The translations under genes and the position numbers were made by a program. This document shows, in pieces, positions 24,446-40,780 of a stretch of 64,000 bases of DNA (position 1 is its first letter; every line of letters begins with the position of its first letter). Where the stretch lies: the NCBI RefSeq assembly GCF_036032445.1, contig NZ_CP107932.1, forward strand, positions 1,614,501 to 1,678,500. Reading direction: 5' to 3'. A model generated the notes under the pieces. It did not search any database. It saw only the letters and a list, made by a program, of their open reading frames with translations, and had not been told where the DNA came from. The DNA comes from Nocardia sp. NBC_00416 (GTDB lineage Bacteria > Actinomycetota > Actinomycetes > Mycobacteriales > Mycobacteriaceae).

Positions 24446-25492
24446 ATGGTCAAGGCGACCCCGTGGGGAGCGAGCGAAGGTGACGGCGCCACCTCGTCGG
24501 GCGCGGTCCGTACCGCGAAACAGGCCGGAACCTCGGCGATCCCTTCCTCGACTGCCGCTCCGGCCGCCCCCGGCGATGAGCGTGCCGCGGTCTGGGAGCA
24601 GCGGCGTGCGGTCGCCCGCGCCGGGCTGAGACGAGCGCGTGAACGAGCCGAGGACATCCGCGCCGCGCCGCGAATGAGCGGAAAATGGGGTTACGTGTTC
24701 ACCGCTCTCGGCGGTGTCATCACCTTCATCCTCATGTTCCAGCATTGGATGGTCGCGGAAGGGCCGGACGGTCTGGCCGAAGCCACCCCGTTCGGGCAGG
24801 TCGACTCCACCACCCGCTATCTCACGGTCTGGTCGTCACAGGGACCGCCGCCCTCTGCCGACCTCACCGGGTCGTGGGCCGTCGCCGCCAGCAGCATGAT
24901 CGCACTCACCATCGCGGCGATAGCGATCTACATCATCACCGACTCGCAGCGTTTCGCACGTATCGCCACCAGTGGCGCCGTGCTCAGTACCCTGCTGGTC
25001 ATCGCCAACATGCTGTATCTGACGGCCCGGCAGAAAGCCCTCAAGAACATGACGATCCGCCGGTGGGATCTGGGGGGCCAGCTGGGTTCCTGGATCAACT
25101 GGGCGGTGAACGACGGCACGAAACCGGTCGCGGGCCTGAACGAGGTGGATTACGTCGCGAGCGGCACGATCACCACCGCCGCGATCGTGGCGGTCCTCAT
25201 CTCGGTCGGGTCCGCGGTGGTCGCGGTGGCGGCCCTGCCGCGCAGTGCCCGCGGGGCGCGAATGCCGTGGAAGATCAGCGTATCCCGCGAGGCTTCGACG
25301 AATGTCGTGTCGAGCACCGAGCAGCCGGGGACCAGTGCCCGGACTACGCCGGCACCGGAATCCGGCTCCGCTGCGACCCCGACCGTGGCCGCAGCGGAGA
25401 CCGCACCGGAGCCGGCACAGGCCACCGCCGAGCGGGCGCCGGCGGACGATCCGGACGCTACCGGCGGGCCCGGGCCGACGACACCCGGCTAG
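24446..25492 (+). CDS. Membrane protein of unknown function, 348 residues
   Basis: The first 75 residues are hydrophilic with an Ala/Arg-rich helix (AVWEQRRAVARAGLRRARER). Four membrane segments follow: YVFTALGGVITFILMFQHWM, AVAASSMIALTIAAIAIYII, ATSGAVLSTLLVIANMLYL and TITTAAIVAVLISVGSAVVA. An extracytoplasmic loop of about 50 residues lies between the third and fourth. The last 90 residues are Pro/Thr/Ala/Glu-rich and disordered. I do not recognise the family. The protein looks like a mycobacterial-type envelope protein. It is convergent with the ohr gene. Confidence 0.75.
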   Translation: MVKATPWGASEGDGATSSGAVRTAKQAGTSAIPSSTAAPAAPGDERAAVWEQRRAVARAGLRRARERAEDIRAAPRMSGKWGYVFTALGGVITFILMFQHWMVAEGPDGLAEATPFGQVDSTTRYLTVWSSQGPPPSADLTGSWAVAASSMIALTIAAIAIYIITDSQRFARIATSGAVLSTLLVIANMLYLTARQKALKNMTIRRWDLGGQLGSWINWAVNDGTKPVAGLNEVDYVASGTITTAAIVAVLISVGSAVVAVAALPRSARGARMPWKISVSREASTNVVSSTEQPGTSARTTPAPESGSAATPTVAAAETAPEPAQATAERAPADDPDATGGPGPTTPG

Positions 25493-25512
25493 TGCCGGGT
25501 GGTCCCGGAATG

Positions 25513-25935
25513 TCAGTCCTGCGCGACCCGGACCTCGACATCGATATTGCCCCGGGTCGCGTTGCTGTACGGGCAAACCTGATGCGCCTTGTCGGCCAGC
25601 GCCTGCGCTTCCTCGTCGGACAGATGCGGCAGCGTGACCTCGAGAACCACCGACAGCCCGAAACCCCCGCCCTCGACGGTGCCGATGCCCACGGTGGCGC
25701 CCACCGCCGAATCGTTGACGTTCGCCTTGGCCTGAGATCCCACCAGACGCAGCGCCGAGTGGAAGCAGGCCGCGTACCCGGCGGCGAACAGCAGCTCCGG
25801 GTTGGCCCCACCCCCACTGCCGCCCATTTCCTTGGGCACGGCCAGTTCCAGGTCGATACTGCCGTCGGTCGTACGGGTATGGCCGTTGCGGCCGTCGCCG
25901 GTGGCCAGGGCCTCGGCCGTGTACAGCACACGCAT
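25513..25935 (-). CDS. Organic hydroperoxide resistance protein, Ohr/OsmC family
   Basis: 140 residues. Thiol peroxidase that reduces organic hydroperoxides. Both redox cysteines are present: Cys57 in GYAACFHSAL and Cys121 in QVCPYSNATRGN. The N-terminal Arg of the active site would lie in NGHTRTTDGS. ATG 25935 matches the family start (MRVLYTAEA); an upstream ATG-like codon at 25965 adds 10 unlikely residues. No adjacent OhrR-type MarR gene is seen; the MarR gene at 20671 is already coupled to a pump. Confidence 0.93.
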   Translation of the reverse strand: MRVLYTAEALATGDGRNGHTRTTDGSIDLELAVPKEMGGSGGGANPELLFAAGYAACFHSALRLVGSQAKANVNDSAVGATVGIGTVEGGGFGLSVVLEVTLPHLSDEEAQALADKAHQVCPYSNATRGNIDVEVRVAQD

Positions 25936-26110
25936 CACACCGTCTCCTCTGCTCGTGTCACGCACGGTTGTCGATATCGCCGCCCGCAGCCCGTGCCGCG
26001 GGGCTGTGCGCAGTGTAGTGTCGCGCGCGGTGCCGGATCAGTTGCGGCACAGGGGAGGTTCTGAAATCCCATCCAGCGGCCCCCTATCGGATCGAGCGAT
26101 CGCGAGGCAT

Positions 26111-26503
26111 ATGTTCCCGGACCAGATTTCCACCGATTATCCGATCTCACCCATCCCCGATGACGTCTATGGGCGCGGCGCGCCGATCCCCGCACCGCGG
26201 ACACCGGATCTGGTCGTCACCGCGCTGCTGTGGTTCCTGCTCGCGACGCTGGCCATCGTGTCGGTCGCGATCTCGCCATGGTTCCTGCTCGCGACCGGGG
26301 TGTGTGAGGGGCGGGCGGACTGCAGCACCGATCCGAGCACAGGGAACTGGATCATCGTGCTCGGCGGTTGTCTCGGATTTCTGTTCGGGGCCGCGACGAC
26401 TGTCAATGCCGCGCGCAGCGGCCGCGCGCTCTATCCCGGCGCGCTGGTCGGAGTGGTGCTGGTACTCGCCGCCTGGCTGGCGGGTTCATTTCTGATGGGT
26501 TGA
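26111..26503 (+). CDS. Small membrane protein, 130 residues
   Basis: Not recognised. A Pro-rich cytoplasmic N-terminus of about 35 residues precedes three membrane segments: LVVTALLWFLLATLAIVSVA, NWIIVLGGCLGFLFGAATTV and GALVGVVLVLAAWLAGSFLM. The extracytoplasmic loop after the first carries two Cys (VCEGRADCSTDPS) that could form a disulfide. ATG 26111 lacks a strong ribosome-binding site. It ends at a strong terminator shared with the convergent SRPBCC gene. Confidence 0.7.
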   Translation: MFPDQISTDYPISPIPDDVYGRGAPIPAPRTPDLVVTALLWFLLATLAIVSVAISPWFLLATGVCEGRADCSTDPSTGNWIIVLGGCLGFLFGAATTVNAARSGRALYPGALVGVVLVLAAWLAGSFLMG

Positions 26504-26510
26504 CGCCGGG

Positions 26511-26542
26511 GCGCTGCGGGTCCGCCGCCGGACCCGCAGCGC
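26511..26542. terminator. Bidirectional terminator
   Basis: GCGCTGCGGGTCCG (26511-26524) and CGGACCCGCAGCGC (26529-26542) form a perfect 14-base stem with a four-base loop. It lies between the convergent genes ending at 26503 and 26549. Confidence 0.8.
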
Positions 26543-26548
26543 GGCGGT

Positions 26549-27058
26549 TCACGAGCGGGCAGTCGCGAAACGGCGGTCGGTGTAGCGGCGCAGATTCGCC
26601 AGAAACCGCCGGAACGCCACATTCATGAACGGTCCCGCGACGAACGAGGTGAACCGGGCAGGACCCGCCAGACGCTGCGCCAGCGTCCAGGTCAGCCGAC
26701 AGCCCTCGGGGGTTTCCACCACCCGGTAGTCCTCGGCGAAAGCCGCCACGGCACCGGTGGAGCAATTGTTGAACCGGAAGGCCATCCGGGTGTTCGGCTC
26801 CCAGGCCAGGAACTCCTCGTCGCCGGTGATACCCCCGCGCATATCGACCAACCTGGTGGTGCCGACCCCGCGGGGTTCGGGACTGGTCCAGGTGACCTTG
26901 GTGATCACCGTCGCCCACTGTGGCCACGACTCGGCATCGGCCAGCACTTCGAAGAGCTGCGCCGGGGTGATCGCCAGGTCCACGCTGTTGCTGAACTTCA
27001 GTGGGGCGTTGTCGATGAACTCGAGGCCGACACGTTCACACGGCCGCAGGGTGCTCAT
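26549..27058 (-). CDS. SRPBCC (polyketide cyclase/START-like) family protein
   Basis: 169 residues. Helix-grip fold seen in FSNSVDLAITPAQLFEVLAD, SWPQWATVITKVTWTSPEPR, GTTRLVDMRGGITGDEEFLA and a C-terminal long helix (MNVAFRRFLANLRRYTDRRF). Such proteins bind hydrophobic ligands in a central cavity; no catalytic residue can be assigned. It lies just upstream of, and divergent from, the Ag85-like esterase and polyketide synthase locus, which may or may not be functionally linked. Confidence 0.85.
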   Translation of the reverse strand: MSTLRPCERVGLEFIDNAPLKFSNSVDLAITPAQLFEVLADAESWPQWATVITKVTWTSPEPRGVGTTRLVDMRGGITGDEEFLAWEPNTRMAFRFNNCSTGAVAAFAEDYRVVETPEGCRLTWTLAQRLAGPARFTSFVAGPFMNVAFRRFLANLRRYTDRRFATARS

Positions 27059-27325
27059 GACCGGCCACCGCCGATTCCACTCACCCGTTCCCGGTCGGCA
27101 CGGTTGTTCATGCGCAGGATCCTCTCGTCGCTCGGCACAGCCGAGCCGTCCCGGCTGTGCACCGATGGTTACACCTGTCCAGTCATCTGTCCATAGCGCT
27201 GGACTCCGCGGCGCGCGCCGCAGCGGTTGGGACCGGGCGCAGCAAAAGCCGAGCCGGACTGGCCTCCTTCACAGAATCCACCGATTGCGCCCTGCCGGGC
27301 GGACCGCGGATATTAGCTTCCGGCG

Positions 27326-28381
27326 ATGCCACACCCTCACCGGCCGCACCACCCGAGCCGGGCACTGCTCGTGACCGCCACCGTGCTCGCGCTCGCGCCC
27401 GCCGCGATGGGCCCCGGCGCGGCCGCACCGATCGCGGACCTGCCGGGCCCTCCCCCGGCGGCCGATATCGCGACGCCGGTCGCCCGGATCACCGGCATTG
27501 CGCAGCGGACCGGCCGTGAGCTCGAGCTCGCCGTCTACTCGGCGGCGATGGACAGGGTCGTCCCGGTGCGAATTCTGCCCGCGGCCGATCCCGCGGCCCC
27601 CGCCCCGGTGCTCTATCTGCTCAACGGAATCACCGGCGGCGGCGACGGCGGAAACTGGTTCGACCGCACCGATATCGCCGAGTTCTTCCGGGACGAACAG
27701 GTCACCGTCGTCAACCCGCTCGGCGGCGCGGGCAGCTATTTCACCGATTGGCGCGCCGATGATCCCGTACTGGGCCGCCAGCGCTGGACCACGTTCCTCA
27801 CCCGGGAACTTCCACCGCTGATCGACGCCGCCTTCCACGGCACCGGGGCCGACGCACTGGCGGGGATATCCATGGGCGCCGCGTCGGTGTTCCAGCTCGC
27901 CCTCGCCGCGCCCGGTCGGTATCGGGCGCTCGGCTCCTACAGCGGCTGCGCGCGAACCAGCGATCCGCAGGGGCGCGCCATCGTCGAACTGGTGGTGCGC
28001 AGCAACGGCGGCAACCCGGACAATATGTGGGGCGCCCCGCAGGACAGCGCCTGGCGCGACAACGATCCGTTCGTGCACACCGAGGCCTTGCGCGGCACCG
28101 CGCTGTACCTGTCCGCCGGCACCGGAGCGCCCGGACCGCTCGACACCATGGACGGTCCCGGAATCCACGGCGATCCGCACACACTGGCCGACCAGCTGCT
28201 GGTGGGCGGAATCCTGGAGACCGTCGCCGCGGGCTGCGCGGTGCGGTTGCGGGATCATCTGCGCGACCTCGATATTCCGGCCACCGTGATCCTGCGCCCG
28301 GACGGTACGCATTCCTGGGGATATTGGGAACGCGATCTGCACGAATCATGGCCGATATTCGCTGCAGCCCTTGGTAAATAA
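27326..28381 (+). CDS. Secreted Ag85/esterase D-like hydrolase, copy 1
   Basis: 351 residues with a signal peptide (SRALLVTATVLALAPAAMGPGAAA). The mature protein is an alpha/beta hydrolase of the PF00756 type: VPVRILPAADPAAPAPVLYL, NGITGGGDGGNWFDRTDIAE, the nucleophile elbow ALAGISMGAASVFQLAL with Ser, and HSWGYWERDLHESWP with the catalytic His. In mycolic-acid bacteria this family contains the mycolyltransferases (Ag85) that load mycolates onto trehalose and arabinogalactan, plus related esterases. The true substrate is not readable. The gene lies directly upstream of the polyketide synthase on the same strand. A homologue is at 41097-42026. Confidence 0.88.
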   Translation: MPHPHRPHHPSRALLVTATVLALAPAAMGPGAAAPIADLPGPPPAADIATPVARITGIAQRTGRELELAVYSAAMDRVVPVRILPAADPAAPAPVLYLLNGITGGGDGGNWFDRTDIAEFFRDEQVTVVNPLGGAGSYFTDWRADDPVLGRQRWTTFLTRELPPLIDAAFHGTGADALAGISMGAASVFQLALAAPGRYRALGSYSGCARTSDPQGRAIVELVVRSNGGNPDNMWGAPQDSAWRDNDPFVHTEALRGTALYLSAGTGAPGPLDTMDGPGIHGDPHTLADQLLVGGILETVAAGCAVRLRDHLRDLDIPATVILRPDGTHSWGYWERDLHESWPIFAAALGK

Positions 28382-28669
28382 GACTTTTCGATGTCGTACC
28401 GTCGCACATTTGCTGGGCAAGTTCACAATTGATCACCGCACAGGTTGTGCGGTGACGGAACGTTATCGGCAACCCGTTCCAGCCACCGGGAACCGGTCGG
28501 TAGCATCGGGCCCAATGCCGTAGCGGCACCGGATATTTTGCGACAATTTGGCATTTGAGCCGGACTTTCATCGCAACAAGAAGTTCCGGCGGCGTTCCCG
28601 GCGCAACCCTGCTTTCAGCTTTCCCCGGCGGGAAACCGCGGCTCACCCGGGACTCGGGAGGACATACAG
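28382..28669 (+). promoter_or_regulatory. Upstream region of the polyketide synthase operon, with a dyad
   Basis: 288 bases without a gene. TCACCGCACA (28433-28442) and TGTGCGGTGA (28446-28455) form a perfect 10-base dyad with a 3-base centre, 52 bases after the esterase stop. It could be a terminator for the esterase or an operator for the synthase operon. Relatively AT-rich sequence at 28530-28580 probably holds the promoter. GGGAGG lies about 10 bases before ATG 28670. Confidence 0.5.
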
Positions 28670-35229
<6,560 letters not shown>

Positions 35230-35233
<4 letters not shown>

Positions 35234-36675
35234 CACAGGGAGCCACCACCGCCCGGGCCGTCGGCGGCCCGGGCGCCTGGCCTGCTTTCGCCGGCTGCCT
35301 GCTGTCGGTGTTCATGCAGATGATCGACGTGACGATCGTCAACACCGCGTTGCCCGCGATCACCACCGATCTGAACGCCACCTCCGCGCAGCAACTGCTC
35401 ATCGTGTCCGGGTATTCGCTGGCTTTCGCGTGCACCCTGCTGCCCGCGGCGCGGGTGGGCGCGATGACCGGACGGCGCCGCATGTTCCTGATCGCGGTTC
35501 TCGCGTTCACCGCCGCCTCGGTGTGGTGCGGAACGGCGGGTACCGCGGACGAACTCGTCATCGCGCGGGTGGCCCAGGGGATCGCGGGCGCGGGTATGGC
35601 GGCCCAGACCATCGCCATCCTCACCGCGCTGTTCCCGCGCGACCTGCACACCCGGGTGTTCGCGCTGTACGGCGCCACCTCCGGTTTCGCGGGCCTGCTC
35701 GGCCCGATCCTGGGCGGCGCCCTGGTGACCACCGATCCGGCCGGATTCGGCTGGCACAGCATCTTCCTGATGAATCTGCCGCTCGGGATCGTGACCTTCG
35801 CGCTGGGATGGCGGTTCCTGCGGCTGGATACGCCGCGGCAGCGGTCGCCGCTGGATCCCACCGGCGTGATCCTGTCCGCCGCTACCCTGTTCGGCCTGCT
35901 CTACGCGCTCTCGGAGATCCATCTGCGCGGCTGGCGACCGGTACCGTGCCTGATCATCGCGGTCGCGCTCGTCCTCGGAGCGGTGACCCTGCTCCACGAA
36001 CGGCGGGTGGCTCGCCGCGACGCCGGGCCGCTGGTGCGACTGGATCTGTTCGGTGACCGCGGCTTCGCCGTCGGATCGATCGTGGTCACCGGGTTCTTCG
36101 GACTGTTCACCGCGTTCGTGTTCGCCATCTCCCTCACCTTGCAGGATGTGCTGGACTTCTCCCCCTTGCGCACCGGGATCGCGATGACCCCGTTCGCGCT
36201 CGGCGCCGGGGCGGGCGCGCTGCTGTCACCCCCGCTGGTTCAGCGCTGGGGTATCCGGGCGCTCGCCGGCGGGCTGGTGCTGTTCGCGGCGTGCGTGGCC
36301 CTCGGCGTCGCCTATGTGAACATCACCGGCGGCAGGGTGAACATGATGCTCTGTGCCGCACCGGTTCTGCTGTGCGGGTTCGGGGCGGGGGTGTTCGCGG
36401 TGCCGCTCCAGCCCATCATGCTGTCCGGTCTCGACGACGGCCAGATGGCCGAGGCTTCCGGGCTGCTGCCCACCCTCGAGCAGATCGGCAACGGTGTCGG
36501 TCTCGCGCTGCTGTCCGCGGTGTTCTTCCGCGCCCACACGTTGGGCGGCAGCACCGTCATGCTGTCGGCGATCGCGGTGGCGGCCGTTGCGCTCGCCGCC
36601 GTCACGTTGGCCCTACCCGAACCGGCAGTGATGCCGGACCGCTCCGGCCCGGCGCCCGCGCCGGTGGTGAACTGA
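35230..36675 (+). CDS. DHA2-family MFS exporter of the polyketide operon
   Basis: 481 residues with about 14 membrane segments. The first segment carries the DHA2 motif (CLLSVFMQMIDVTIVNTALP with membrane Asp), loop 2-3 reads GAMTGRRRMFL, and the motif C region is GLLGPILGGALVTT. The GTG start overlaps the synthase TGA (GTGA), so it is translationally coupled. Mycobacterial lipid polyketide loci usually carry an MmpL exporter at this point; here an MFS pump takes that place. It probably exports the polyketide product or a precursor (inference from context). Confidence 0.93.
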
Positions 36676-36685
36676 GGAACGAGAG

Positions 36686-38080
36686 ATGGTCGATTTCGGT
36701 CTCATCGACGAATGGAATCCCGCACCGGGCCGGGTCGTGAGCTGGGTGGCGACACCCGAATCGCTGGCCGGTGCGGCGGCGGCGCCGATCCATCCCGCGC
36801 CGCCGTCACATCAGCAGGAACACTATCTGCGCCAGGCCTACCGCAACGCCGGCGCCGGCTGCCGCGGCTCCGGACTGTGCCTGGTCACGGCGGAGGTTCC
36901 CGCGGTGCTCGATCAGGACGCGATGACCCGGGCGGTCAACGAGTTCCTCGAGCGGCACGACACGTTCCGCAGCTGGTTCTCCTCGGAATCCGACGGCACC
37001 ATCCGGCGCCACCTGCTCGAACCGGAACAGATCGAATTCGCTCCGGTCGACCACGGCCATATCGACAACGCCGAGTCGATCCGCGATCTCGTACAGAAAC
37101 AGACACCCCCGCCGCCGCAGTGGGACTGCTTCACCTTCTGGACGATCGCGCACGCCGAATCCACGACCGTGTGCCTGGCCGTGGACCATTTGCACACCGA
37201 CGGTGTGGGACAACATATCTCGTGCTTCGACCTGGCCTGCTCGTACGCGAAGCACGCCTGGGGGCAGATCCCGCCCATACCGCTGCCGGCGAGCTATACG
37301 CAGTACTGTGCCCGGGAGCGGGCTGCCTCGGCCCAGCTCACCCTCGCCTCGCCGGAGGTCGGTACCTGGCTGCGGCTGCTCCGCGGCAACGACGGTGAGC
37401 TCCCCTCTTTCCCACTGGATCTGGGGCTGCGCGGCGGCGACTCGGATCGCAGCGCCCACCGCACGGTGCCCCTGTTCGGCGAGGACGAGGCCGCCCGGTT
37501 CGAGAAGGTGTGCCGCGACAACGGCGGTGAGTTCGCGGGCGGGGTCTTCGCCGGGGCGGCGCTCGCCGAACGCGAACTCACCGACAGCGACTACTACTTC
37601 GGCATCACCCCGCTCAACACCCGGACGACCTTCGAAGAGATGGCCTCCGTCGGCTGGTATGTCGCCCTGGTCCCGGTGGCGTTCCCGATCGGCGGACGGG
37701 CTTCGTTCGAAAGGACAGTGGCGCGGGCCCAGCGCGCCTACGAGAACGGGATGCGCCTCACAACGACCACCATCCACCGGGTGCTCGAACTGGTGCCGCC
37801 CGACAGCGGGATCTCGGTCGGGCCGAACTGGTCCAATCCGATGATCTCCTATGTCGACGCCCGCGATTTCGCGGGCAGCGAGTATTTCGATATCGCCCGC
37901 GGCGGCCTGTACGGGAACCGGGCGGCCAGCGAAGAGGCCCTCATTTGGATCAACCGGCTGCCCACCGAGACGACGATCAGCGTGATCTATCCGGATAACG
38001 CTGTCGCGCACGAATCAGTGGACCGCTACCTCGCCGCGCTCGGCCGCATCCTTCGCGCCGCGGCGAGCGAACGCGAGTAG
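36686..38080 (+). CDS. PapA-like acyltransferase (condensation-domain fold)
   Basis: 464 residues. Polyketide-associated protein type: chloramphenicol acetyltransferase-like fold with the catalytic motif VDHLHTDGVG, in which His168 and Asp172-Gly173 form HxxxDG; the first His of the classic HHxxxDG is Asp here. Other segments match PapA and condensation domains: MTRAVNEFLERHDTFRSWFS, SVGWYVALVPVAFPI, GISVGPNWSNPMISYVDARD. PapA enzymes take acyl chains from the ACP of a partner synthase and esterify them to an alcohol such as trehalose or a diol, which would explain the missing thioesterase. GAGGAACGAGAG lies upstream of the ATG, 10 bases after the exporter stop. Confidence 0.88.
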   Translation: MVDFGLIDEWNPAPGRVVSWVATPESLAGAAAAPIHPAPPSHQQEHYLRQAYRNAGAGCRGSGLCLVTAEVPAVLDQDAMTRAVNEFLERHDTFRSWFSSESDGTIRRHLLEPEQIEFAPVDHGHIDNAESIRDLVQKQTPPPPQWDCFTFWTIAHAESTTVCLAVDHLHTDGVGQHISCFDLACSYAKHAWGQIPPIPLPASYTQYCARERAASAQLTLASPEVGTWLRLLRGNDGELPSFPLDLGLRGGDSDRSAHRTVPLFGEDEAARFEKVCRDNGGEFAGGVFAGAALAERELTDSDYYFGITPLNTRTTFEEMASVGWYVALVPVAFPIGGRASFERTVARAQRAYENGMRLTTTTIHRVLELVPPDSGISVGPNWSNPMISYVDARDFAGSEYFDIARGGLYGNRAASEEALIWINRLPTETTISVIYPDNAVAHESVDRYLAALGRILRAAASERE

Positions 38081-38089
38081 GTCACCCGG

Positions 38090-40582
38090 TCAATCCACGG
38101 CCAACGCCTCCACGATCGGCATCCGCGCGGCCCGCAGCGCGGGCGGCACCGACCCCAGCAGCGCGAGCACCAGGGCCACCGAACCGTAAACGACCAGCAG
38201 CGGACTCGGCTCGTACACCACATCGATGGTCAGCGCGTGCCCGATGGCGATCGCGGACAGATACTGCACCGCCGCCCCGACCAGCAGGCCCAGGGTGGCG
38301 CCGATCACCCCGATCCCGGCCGCCTCGGCGAGCACCGATCGGAGCAGGAAACGCCGGCTGGTTCCCATCGCGCGCAACACCCCGATCTCCCGGCGGCGGT
38401 CCAGAACCGAGAGCATCAGCGTGTTCAGCAGCGCGATGGTGGCGACCAGCACCACAATCCAGAGAATGTTGGTGGCCAGCGCGGTCCCCTGCCGCAAGCT
38501 GCCCGAAGTGGCCGCGACGGCTTCGTCCCCCGAATCGATGTAGAGATCCGGGGGAACTACCCGGCGCAACGCGGCCCGCACGGTTTCCGGATCGGCGCCG
38601 GGGGCGAGATCCACCGCGAGGGTGGTCTCCCCCGGGCGTTCGTACCACGTGCGCATCTGTTCGAGATCCATCATGACCACGCCGGCGATCGCGGAAAAGT
38701 ACGGGATCACCTGTAATACGGGTACATCGTGGCGGCCGGTGGGGGTCGGCAGGGTCACGGTGTCCCCTTCGGACACACCCAGCGACCGTGCGACATCGCG
38801 CGATACCACCACACCCTGCCCAGTGACGAGCCGGCGACCCACCTCCGGGGTGATCTCCGAGCTGAGCCGGGTGTTGTCGGCGTCGGCCGGGAACCCTTGC
38901 AGCAGCACCCGCCCCGCGCCGATACTGGCGAACGCCAGCTGCGCCGGGTTCACCGCCGCCACACCGGGTAACGCCTCGAGCTCTTCCTCCAGGCCGTCGG
39001 GCAGCAGCGGGCCCGTCGGGAACTGGGCCATGGATCCCGGAGTCACCCAGAAATCGGTGGTGGCCAGATTCTCGAAACTCGCACCCGCAGAATCGACCAC
39101 ATTCCGGGTGGCGCTACCGGTGGACACGACCGCCGATACCCCGATGAGGACGGTCATCGCCGTCGCCCACACCCGGCGCGGCGCACGTTCCAGAGTGGTC
39201 GCGCCGAGCGCGCCGGGTCCGCCGAACAAGCGGGCGATCGCACCCGCTCCGCGCACGATGGGTCCGGTCGCGGCGAAGCACAGGACGATCGCCGCCCCGA
39301 AGGACAGCGAGATCGATGTCAGCGACCACAGCCCGAAATCGTTCTCGGCCGAGTAGATCGCGGACCCGACCATGGCCAGGCCCAGCACCACCGCCGCCCA
39401 GCGCAGCGCCGGTCGCACTGTGTCGGTAGCGGCCGCGCCCACCGGAACCAGTGCCTCGATCGGTTCCACCCGGTACACCGCGCGAGCCGCGAAGGCCGAG
39501 GCCAGCACGCTCGCCAGCACACACAACCCGATCGCGACCGGGACGGCGTATCCAGGCACCTGGTATTCGGTGCGTGCCTCGACCGACTGCACGATCGCGG
39601 CGGGCAGCTGCCCGATGGCGACGCGACCCATCAGGATCCCGGCCCCCGCGCCGACGATACCGCCGACCACACCGACCAGTACCGCCTCGGCCAGCAGATC
39701 GCGCACCATCGGAGCGCGCCGCCCGCCGATCGCCCGCAACAGCGACAGCGTGGGGCGGCGCTGGGCGATCGCCATGGCCATGGCGTTGTAGATCAGGAAT
39801 GCCGAGACCACGAGGGCCGCCGCCGCGGCCATCAAGGTGGAATAGCGGATGATCAGCACCGCGCCGCCGGCCTGCGCGGCCCGTAATCCGGGATCGGCGA
39901 CCACGGCCCGGCCGGCGACGATATCGGTCAGCGTGGTGCGCAACCGGCCGGTATCGGCGCCCGGCTCGGCGATGATCTGCACCGAATCCAGCTGCCCGAC
40001 CCGTCCGGTGAGATTCTGGGCGGTGGCCAGGGTAGTGGCCACCAGATAGCCGCCGTTGAGCTGTCCGGCGCCGTCGGCGTCCAGGACACCGGCCACTGTG
40101 GCGGTGCCGTTTCCGAGTGGGAAGGTTTCTCCTTCCCGGTAGCCCATGGCCGCTCCGGTCAGCACACCGTTGGGCACGGTGAGCAGTTTCGGCGCCTGAT
40201 CGCCGAACGATCCGGTGAGTGAACTGCCGAGTTCGGCGATCCGGGCGTCCGCCCCCACCAGCAGGGCACGGTCGGCGTCCGCGCCGGTCTGCGCGCGCAG
40301 CATCGGCACGGCCGTGCGCACGCCGGGGGTCGCCGCGATCGGGCCGAGCAGGTCCTGTCCGAAGCCCGCGTCGGTGATCCCGCTGACCTCGAGCACGGCG
40401 TCACCGCCGAGACCGGCGACCAGTTTGTCCACCGAACCGGTCACCGAACCGGAGATACTGAACACCGCGACCAGCAGTGCCGCGGAAACAGCCATCACCG
40501 TCAGTGCAAGCAGGCTCCGCCCGCGATGCACCAGCAGGTCGCCGATATTGAACAGGCGGAAACGATCCCAGACCGCCGCCAT
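38090..40582 (-). CDS. FtsX/MacB-type ABC transporter permease, fused double-repeat
   Basis: 830 residues from ATG 40582. The protein has a first membrane segment (LLALTVMAVSAALLVAVFSI), a large periplasmic domain, then an FtsX bundle (SAFLIYNAMAMAIAQRRPTL, SLLRAIGGRRAPMVRDLLAE), central segments, a second periplasmic domain and a second FtsX bundle at the C-terminus (ALLNTLMLSVLDRRREIGVL, RAMGTSRRFLLRSVLAEAAG, ending ARMPIVEALAVD). This double FtsX layout is common in actinobacteria and usually works with a LolD-like ATPase encoded next door. None is present on either side here, so the ATPase must be elsewhere. Tail-to-tail with the PapA gene, 9 bases apart. Confidence 0.92.
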   Translation of the reverse strand: MAAVWDRFRLFNIGDLLVHRGRSLLALTVMAVSAALLVAVFSISGSVTGSVDKLVAGLGGDAVLEVSGITDAGFGQDLLGPIAATPGVRTAVPMLRAQTGADADRALLVGADARIAELGSSLTGSFGDQAPKLLTVPNGVLTGAAMGYREGETFPLGNGTATVAGVLDADGAGQLNGGYLVATTLATAQNLTGRVGQLDSVQIIAEPGADTGRLRTTLTDIVAGRAVVADPGLRAAQAGGAVLIIRYSTLMAAAAALVVSAFLIYNAMAMAIAQRRPTLSLLRAIGGRRAPMVRDLLAEAVLVGVVGGIVGAGAGILMGRVAIGQLPAAIVQSVEARTEYQVPGYAVPVAIGLCVLASVLASAFAARAVYRVEPIEALVPVGAAATDTVRPALRWAAVVLGLAMVGSAIYSAENDFGLWSLTSISLSFGAAIVLCFAATGPIVRGAGAIARLFGGPGALGATTLERAPRRVWATAMTVLIGVSAVVSTGSATRNVVDSAGASFENLATTDFWVTPGSMAQFPTGPLLPDGLEEELEALPGVAAVNPAQLAFASIGAGRVLLQGFPADADNTRLSSEITPEVGRRLVTGQGVVVSRDVARSLGVSEGDTVTLPTPTGRHDVPVLQVIPYFSAIAGVVMMDLEQMRTWYERPGETTLAVDLAPGADPETVRAALRRVVPPDLYIDSGDEAVAATSGSLRQGTALATNILWIVVLVATIALLNTLMLSVLDRRREIGVLRAMGTSRRFLLRSVLAEAAGIGVIGATLGLLVGAAVQYLSAIAIGHALTIDVVYEPSPLLVVYGSVALVLALLGSVPPALRAARMPIVEALAVD

Positions 40583-40780
40583 CAGCACATACCCCGGCCG
40601 CGCCGACGGCCCGTCCCGTTTCGCCGCACGTACACCCGCACACCCCCGTCCCGGCCAGCACCGGGTCAGCGTTTCCGATTCCGGCTCATCCTCGTCCATA
40701 CGCGGTGATCTGGCTATGCCCGCGGCGAATCCCTGTGCCGATTCATATTTCGGCGGCGCATCGGTCCGGAGGACGCCCGA

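Noticed and set aside
28433..28455. The dyad before the polyketide synthase as a riboswitch
   Set aside because: Only a 10-base hairpin is present, without any recognised aptamer features; a terminator or operator is the simpler reading.
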